A DNA stretch of 35,172 bases from Microbacterium paulum (GTDB taxonomy: Bacteria; Actinomycetota; Actinomycetes; Actinomycetales; Microbacteriaceae): assembly GCF_015707995.1 (NCBI RefSeq), contig NZ_JAAGRY010000035.1, positions 1 through 35,172 on the forward strand. Direction: 5' to 3'. Shown in pieces: positions 30,789 through 35,172 of the stretch (the first letter of the stretch is position 1; each line of letters starts with the position of its first letter). The notes below the pieces were generated by a model. That model was not told where the DNA came from and ran no database searches. It saw only the letters and a program-made list of their open reading frames with translations. The position numbers were made by a program, and so were the translations under genes.

Positions 30789-31672
30789 TTCGTCGTCTCC
30801 TCGGTGCGGGTCGTGCGCGGTACGACGATCACGGGCACCGTGATCTCTTTGAGCATCTTGGCGGCCGTCGATCCGAGGAACAGGCGCCGCGGCTGCGCCA
30901 GACGGCTCGAGCCGACCAGCACGATCTCACCGTCCTGCCAGTCGAGGTGCGAGACGGCGTCTTCGATGCTCTCGCCCGAGGCGACGACGACCTCGGCGGC
31001 CAGCCCCTCGGGCAGTTCGGCCTTCGCGGCGGCGAGCACCTGGTCGGTCTCGGTCGAGCCCGCCACGCGGATCGCCGCGGTGTCGGCGGTCGCCGGCAGG
31101 TCGACCGGCAGCAGCGACAGCAGTCGCACCGGCACGTGCGCGGCCTGCGCGAGCGTGGCGGTCGCCTCGAGCAGCGCGTCGGCGCCGGGACGGGTGCCGA
31201 CCGCGACCGTCAGACGGGTGATGCCCGTCTCGGGCGCGACCTTGCGCGCCCCGCGGGGCACGAGCGCGACGGGCACGTCGGAGGAGTGCAGCAGCTCGGT
31301 CGTGGTCGTGCCGAGGCGGTGCCGCCCGCGCGTGGCGCCGTCGGCGGCGCCGACGACGATGCACGCCGCGTCGAGCTCGTCGGCGATCTGCACGAGACCG
31401 GCGGCGAACGACTCGGCCGCGCGGATCTGGGCGTGCGCGACGACGTCGTCGGGGATGCGGTCGATGGCCTCGGCGATCCACTGCTGGGCCTGCTCCTTCA
31501 GCACCCGGCTGTAGCCGTCCGCCGGCGGGGTGATGACACTGCGGTCGGCGCTCGGCAGCACGATCGACACGTCGAGCACCGCCCCGGTCGCCCGCGCCAG
31601 GCGCGCGGCGAACGCCACGGCATCCCGCCCCGTCTTGGTTGCGGTGTAGCCGACGACGACGTGGCGTGTCAC
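30785..31672 (-). CDS. tandem universal stress protein
   Basis: A 295-residue protein with two UspA domains. The first (about 1-140) begins RHVVVGYTATKTGRDAVAFA and ends IVVGAADGATRGRHRLGTTT; the second (about 148-290) begins RLTVAVGTRPGADALLEATA and ends LVGSSRLAQPRRLFLGSTAA, each with an ATP-binding-type glycine pattern. Its exact role is unknown; such proteins bind nucleotides and act in stress or metabolic control. It is coupled by GTGA overlaps to the oxidase upstream and the permease downstream, so it is an integral operon member. The oxidase makes hydrogen peroxide, which gives a plausible but unproven reason for its place. Confidence 0.9.
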   Translation of the reverse strand: MTRHVVVGYTATKTGRDAVAFAARLARATGAVLDVSIVLPSADRSVITPPADGYSRVLKEQAQQWIAEAIDRIPDDVVAHAQIRAAESFAAGLVQIADELDAACIVVGAADGATRGRHRLGTTTTELLHSSDVPVALVPRGARKVAPETGITRLTVAVGTRPGADALLEATATLAQAAHVPVRLLSLLPVDLPATADTAAIRVAGSTETDQVLAAAKAELPEGLAAEVVVASGESIEDAVSHLDWQDGEIVLVGSSRLAQPRRLFLGSTAAKMLKEITVPVIVVPRTTRTEETTK

Positions 31673-33072
31673 GCGCGCACCTGGTCGACGATCTGCCCGG
31701 CCACGAGGCGACCCATGCGGATCGCACCGTCGACGTGCTGGTAGCCCGCGCCGGCGAGGTCGCTGCAGGCGAAGTGGAGGGGGCCGACGTTCTCGCGCAG
31801 GTACTTGCCGTAGCGCGAGAGGCCGCCGAGGTCGAAGCTCGCGGCGTACGCCCCGCGCGTCCATTCCTCGCTCCCCCAGTCGCTCTCGAAGTAGACGACG
31901 GGGTTCATCGCCTCGGGGCCGTAGTAGTGCGACAGCGACGTGAGGATGCGCTCCTTGCGCTCCTCGGCCGACAGCTCGAACACGCCGTCGGCGTGCAGGT
32001 CGCTCACGAAGCCGACGAGCGTGCCGCGCTCGTCGCCGTGGTTCGTGTTGTCGTAGGCCTCGTGCGAGAGCTCGTAGGGGCTGAATGCGGTGCCCGACAG
32101 GCCCTTCTCGCGCCAGAACGGCGTCTCGTAGACGGCGTGCACCTTGATGACGAAGCCCATCGACAGGTGCTGGTGCATCTGGTGCTGCAGGCGCGGCAGG
32201 GCCGGCACGAATGAGATGCGGTCGTAGAGCACGGGCGCGAGGGCGAGGATCGCCTGCCGCGCGCGCACTGTGAGGCCCGCGCCGCCGCCTGCGATCGCGG
32301 TGCCCGTGACGCCGGTCGTGGGCGTCGAGGTGACGGTGACCCCGGCATCCGACCACTCGATCGTCCGCACGGCCTGGCTGACGAAGACGTCTCCGTCGAG
32401 GCGTTCGGCGAGGAGCAACGGCACCTGCTGCAGGCCGCCGACGACGCGCTTGTCGAGGATGAAGTCGGCGTCGACGAGGTTCGAGTAGCTGCCGGCCGAG
32501 GCTGCCATGAGGAGCGATTCGAGCAGCGAGATCGCGTGGGTGGGCTTGGTGAGCATGGCCGAACCGGTCGCGAACGCGAGGTTTCGCACCGCCTCGTCGT
32601 CGTCGGTCTGGCTGCGCAGCCACGCATCCCACGACACGCTGTCCCACTCGGCCGCCTTCTCGTGCGCCCACGGTCGGTCGGGGTCGATGCCCGCGACCAT
32701 CTCGTCGAGCCGCTCGGTGATCTCGGCGATCACGGCTTCGGTCTCGGGGGCGACGGGGAACATCTCGCCGGTGAAGCGGTGCGCGACCCCGTCGGGGCCG
32801 ACGTACACGCTGTCACCCTCGCGGTAGCGGCTGAACGTGTCGAGCCCAAGCTCGGCCACCGTCTCTTGCAGCGCCGTCTGGTCGGGCGAGATCCACTGGC
32901 CGCCGATCTCGAGCATGGCGCCCTCGATCGTGTCGGTCCAGAGCCTGCCGCCGACGCGGTCGCGCGCCTCGAGCACGGCGACCGACAGGCCCGCCTTCCT
33001 GAGCTCGTTGGCGGCGGTGAGGCCGGCGGCCCCCGCCCCGATGATGACGACGTCGCGAGTGATCTCGGTCAT
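31669..33072 (-). CDS. puo: putrescine oxidase (flavin amine oxidase)
   Basis: A 467-residue flavin amine oxidase. The FAD-binding fold opens DVVIIGAGAAGLTAANELRK with GxGxxG at 12-17, then VLEARDRVGGRLWTD and LEIGGQWISPDQTALQE. The C-terminal part (VIKVHAVYETPFWREKGLSG, SDWGSEEWTRGAYAASFDLG, SDLAGAGYQHVDGAIRMG) is very like actinobacterial putrescine oxidases of Kocuria and Rhodococcus as I recall them. These convert putrescine to 4-aminobutanal, ammonia and hydrogen peroxide. The ATG at 33072 has AAGGAG upstream. Its neighbours are gabT (40 bp upstream) and the stress protein (GTGA overlap). A related monoamine or tyramine oxidase is the alternative. Confidence 0.82.
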   Translation of the reverse strand: MTEITRDVVIIGAGAAGLTAANELRKAGLSVAVLEARDRVGGRLWTDTIEGAMLEIGGQWISPDQTALQETVAELGLDTFSRYREGDSVYVGPDGVAHRFTGEMFPVAPETEAVIAEITERLDEMVAGIDPDRPWAHEKAAEWDSVSWDAWLRSQTDDDEAVRNLAFATGSAMLTKPTHAISLLESLLMAASAGSYSNLVDADFILDKRVVGGLQQVPLLLAERLDGDVFVSQAVRTIEWSDAGVTVTSTPTTGVTGTAIAGGGAGLTVRARQAILALAPVLYDRISFVPALPRLQHQMHQHLSMGFVIKVHAVYETPFWREKGLSGTAFSPYELSHEAYDNTNHGDERGTLVGFVSDLHADGVFELSAEERKERILTSLSHYYGPEAMNPVVYFESDWGSEEWTRGAYAASFDLGGLSRYGKYLRENVGPLHFACSDLAGAGYQHVDGAIRMGRLVAGQIVDQVRA

Positions 33073-33112
33073 GTGGTGCTTCTCCTTCGAAGTGGGGGCG
33101 GCGGGCGCGGGG

Positions 33113-34462
33113 TCAGTGGGCGGCGAGCGCGGCGGCGACGACGTCGAGGCCTTCGCCGAGCAGGTCGTCGTCGATCGAGAGCGGCGGCAGGAAGCGGATC
33201 ACGTTGCCGTACGTGCCGCACGTCAGCACGATCACGCCCTCGGCGATCGCGGCCTTCGCGACGGCCGAGGTCAGCGCCGCGTCGGGCGCCTTCGTGACCG
33301 GGTCGACGAACTCGGCGGCGATCATCGCGCCGTGGCCGCGCACGTCGCCGATGCGCGGGTCGCTCTCCTGCAGCGCGCCCAGGCGCGCGCGCAGGATGGC
33401 GCCGATCTCGCGCGCACGCTCGACGAGGCCGTCGTTCTCGAACGCGTCGATGGATGCCAGGGCCGCCGCGCACGCGACGGGGTTGCCGCCGTAGGTGCCG
33501 CCGAGGCCGCCGGCGTGCGTGGCATCCATGATCTCGGCGCGCCCCGTGACGGCCGCGAGCGGCATGCCGCCCGCGATGCCCTTGGCGGTCGTGATCAGGT
33601 CGGGGACGATGCCGAACAGGTCGCTCGCGAACATCGCGCCGGTGCGGGCGAAGCCGGTCTGCACCTCGTCGGCGATGAAGACGACGCCGTTGGCGCGGCA
33701 CCAGTCGACGACGGCGGGGAGGAACCCGTCGGCGGGCACGATGAAGCCGCCCTCGCCCTGGATGGGCTCGATGATGACAGCGGCGAGGTTGTCGGCGCCG
33801 ATCTGCTTCTCGATGAGCGAGATGGCCTTCGCCGCGGCCTCGGCGCCCGACAATCCGTCGCGGAACGGGTACGAGGCGGGCGCGCGGTAGACCTCTGAGG
33901 CGAACGGACCGAAGCCGCTCTTGTAGGGCATCGCCTTGGCGGTGAGGGCCATCGTGAGGTTCGTGCGGCCGTGGTAGGCGTGGTCGAACGCGACGACGGC
34001 CTGACGGCCGGTGAACTTCCGGGCGATCTTGACGGCGTTCTCGACCGCCTCGGCGCCCGAGTTGAACAGGGCCGACTTCTTGGCGTGGTCGCCCGGGGTG
34101 AGCCGGTTGAGGCGCTCGGCGACAGCGACGTACGACTCGTACGGCGAGATCATGAAGCAGGTGTGGGTCATCTGCGCGACCGCGTCTTGCACCGCGGCGA
34201 CGACGGCCGGGTGCGCGTTGCCGACGCTCGTGACGGCGATGCCCGAGCCGAGGTCGATGAGCGAGTTGCCATCGGCGTCGACGACGACCCCGCCGCCGGC
34301 GGCGACGGCCTCGATCGGCACGGTGTGCGCGACGCCCGACGCGACGGCGGATGCCTTGCGCGCGAGCAGCTCCTGCGAACGTGGCCCCGGGATCGCGGTG
34401 ACGAGGGAGCGCTGCTGCGGAAGGGTGGGGCCGCCGAGGAGGGTCGTGGAGGGAGTGCTCAT
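33113..34462 (-). CDS. gabT: 4-aminobutyrate aminotransferase
   Basis: A 449-residue class III PLP aminotransferase. Motifs: SLIDLGSGIAVTSVGNAHP, GAEAVENAVKIARKFTGR (136-153), HAYHGRTNLTMALTAK, IIEPIQGEGGFIVP, DEVQTGFARTG with D265, and TTAKGIAGGMPL with the PLP-binding K294. The C-terminal TYGNVIRFLPPLSI is typical of GabT. It moves the amino group of GABA to 2-oxoglutarate, giving succinate semialdehyde and glutamate. The ATG at 34462 is first in the operon, preceded at 7 nt by TACGCT, so the mRNA is probably leaderless. A divergent PucR-family gene lies 105 bp away. Confidence 0.94.
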   Translation of the reverse strand: MSTPSTTLLGGPTLPQQRSLVTAIPGPRSQELLARKASAVASGVAHTVPIEAVAAGGGVVVDADGNSLIDLGSGIAVTSVGNAHPAVVAAVQDAVAQMTHTCFMISPYESYVAVAERLNRLTPGDHAKKSALFNSGAEAVENAVKIARKFTGRQAVVAFDHAYHGRTNLTMALTAKAMPYKSGFGPFASEVYRAPASYPFRDGLSGAEAAAKAISLIEKQIGADNLAAVIIEPIQGEGGFIVPADGFLPAVVDWCRANGVVFIADEVQTGFARTGAMFASDLFGIVPDLITTAKGIAGGMPLAAVTGRAEIMDATHAGGLGGTYGGNPVACAAALASIDAFENDGLVERAREIGAILRARLGALQESDPRIGDVRGHGAMIAAEFVDPVTKAPDAALTSAVAKAAIAEGVIVLTCGTYGNVIRFLPPLSIDDDLLGEGLDVVAAALAAH

Positions 34463-34469
34463 GCCTGGG

Positions 34470-34475
34470 AGCGTA
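34470..34475 (-). promoter_or_regulatory. candidate -10 box for leaderless gabT operon mRNA
   Basis: TACGCT (minus strand) is followed by 7 nt and the gabT ATG at 34462; no Shine-Dalgarno sequence lies between. The -35 area has no good match, as often found at activator-dependent promoters. Confidence 0.45.
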
Positions 34476-34508
34476 AGGCCGCGCGCCGGGCTCACACACT
34501 CACCGTCG

Positions 34509-34544
34509 TGTACATTCTGCTGCAACGCCCATACGCCGCGTACA
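34509..34544. promoter_or_regulatory. inverted TGTAC…GTACA repeat, possible PucR-type site
   Basis: TGTAC (34509-34513) and GTACA (34540-34544) are inverted across 26 bp in the gap between gabT and the divergent regulator. They lie about 35-70 bp upstream of the gabT -10 box, a usual activator position. A PucR-type protein, GabR, activates gabTDP in Corynebacterium glutamicum. Five-base arms are short, so chance is possible. Confidence 0.35.
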
Positions 34545-34567
34545 GACCCGTCACCGAGAGCCGCACC

Positions 34568-35172
34568 ATGCCCGCGACCGATCCGCAGCCCACCCTGCGC
34601 TCCCTGCTCGGCCGCTCCGACCTGGCGCTGCGCCTGGCCTCGCGGAGCTCCGACCTGCCGCCCGACGCCCTCGACGCTCCACTTCGCTGGGTGCACTCGT
34701 CGGATCTCGCCGACCCGACGCCCTTCCTCGCCGACGACCTGCTGCTGCTGACGACCGGCACGCAGTTCGTCCCTGACCCGCGCACGCGCCGGGCCCCGAC
34801 CGCCGCCGCTCCCTATGTCGCGCGGCTGCGCGGCCGCGGGGTGCGCGCGCTGGGCTTCGGCACCGAGGTCGTCCGCGACGGCATTCCGCCGGCCCTCGTC
34901 GCCGCGTGCCGAGACGCGGGCATGCCGCTATTCGAAGTGCCGTACCGCACGCCCTTCATCGCACTCGCCCGCGCCAACGCCGAGGCGATCGCGGCGCAGG
35001 CCTACGCCCGCCGCATCTGGGCGCTGTCGGCGCAGCGGGCGATCGCGCTCGCGGCGCTGCGCCCCGACGGGCTCGCCGCGACCGGCGCCGAGCTCGCGAA
35101 GCAGGTGGGTGCCTGGGTGGGCCTCTACGACGCCGCGGGCGTGCTCACGCAGAGCCACCCCTCGCCGGGGCC
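34568..35172 (+). CDS. PucR-family transcriptional regulator, N-terminal part
   Basis: Starts with ATG at 34568 and runs off the right edge, leaving about 201 residues. It begins MPATDPQPTLRSLLGRSDLA; the RWVHSSDLADPTPFLADDLL and LLTTGTQF segments, then VRALGFGTEVVRDGIPPALV and AGMPLFEVPYRTPFIALAR, are the PucR N-terminal ligand-sensing domain (purine catabolism regulator-like). The C-terminal PucR helix-turn-helix should lie beyond the window. It diverges from the putrescine/GABA operon by 105 bp and is its probable activator. No strong ribosome-binding site precedes the ATG (GAGAG, 10 nt upstream, is the best). Confidence 0.88.
   Translation, partial: MPATDPQPTLRSLLGRSDLALRLASRSSDLPPDALDAPLRWVHSSDLADPTPFLADDLLLLTTGTQFVPDPRTRRAPTAAAPYVARLRGRGVRALGFGTEVVRDGIPPALVAACRDAGMPLFEVPYRTPFIALARANAEAIAAQAYARRIWALSAQRAIALAALRPDGLAATGAELAKQVGAWVGLYDAAGVLTQSHPSPG

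Overview
The window is GC-rich actinobacterial DNA, most likely from the family Microbacteriaceae (a Microbacterium-like organism). This is inferred from strong G/C third-position bias, the gene order tRNA-Trp–secE–nusG–rplK–rplA, a NusG with a long acidic N-terminal extension, a PucR-type regulator beside a putrescine/GABA operon, frequent start codons placed 6-7 nt after a TANNNT box (leaderless style), and a heavily repeated GGATGCC/GGCATCC heptamer. No sequence search was possible, so the taxonomy is an inference. No rRNA gene, CRISPR array, transposase or integrase was seen.

Layout. 1-2263 (minus): a Bcr/CflA-type MFS exporter, a PAP2 phosphatase and the start of an Ala-rich coiled-coil protein. 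2402-3804 (plus): a coupled DUF3105–DUF305 pair of membrane-anchored proteins. 3866-6724 (minus): a CtpE-like P-type ATPase with an extra C-terminal membrane domain. 6774-10540 (minus): a sugar ABC transporter (binding lipoprotein and two permeases, no ATPase), divergent from a LacI regulator at 10826-11857. Two inverted copies of one 16-bp operator lie between the divergent genes. 11930-13131 (minus): rplJ–rplL with a clear promoter, a long leader and an attenuator-like hairpin.

13242-16119 (plus): a four-gene cassette resembling a type VII secretion substrate module: an EspC/WXG-like small protein, a long WXG-type protein with a hydrophobic C-terminal half, an unrecognised soluble protein and a multi-pass membrane protein. 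It ends at a large hairpin and is the best candidate here for an undescribed system. 16184-16885: a lone YqaJ/RecB-like nuclease. 16942-19307: a 14-TM MFS drug exporter and its MarR regulator, preceded by three copies of a GTTGA-N6-TCAAC palindrome laid over a near-consensus promoter. 19390-22808: a quinone-oxidoreductase-like enzyme, a divergent LysG/LysE pair, a DUF1801 protein and acylphosphatase.

22888-25713 (minus): tRNA-Trp, secE, nusG, rplK, rplA. The rplJ–rplL unit that often follows rplA lies 10 kb further on, so the ribosomal/secretion block is split. 25847-34462 (minus): a PNPOx-like flavoprotein gene, then a catabolic operon read as gabT, putrescine oxidase, universal stress protein, APC permease and two aldehyde dehydrogenases. 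Together these can import putrescine and convert it through 4-aminobutanal, GABA and succinate semialdehyde to succinate. A PucR-family regulator diverges from it and runs off the window end.
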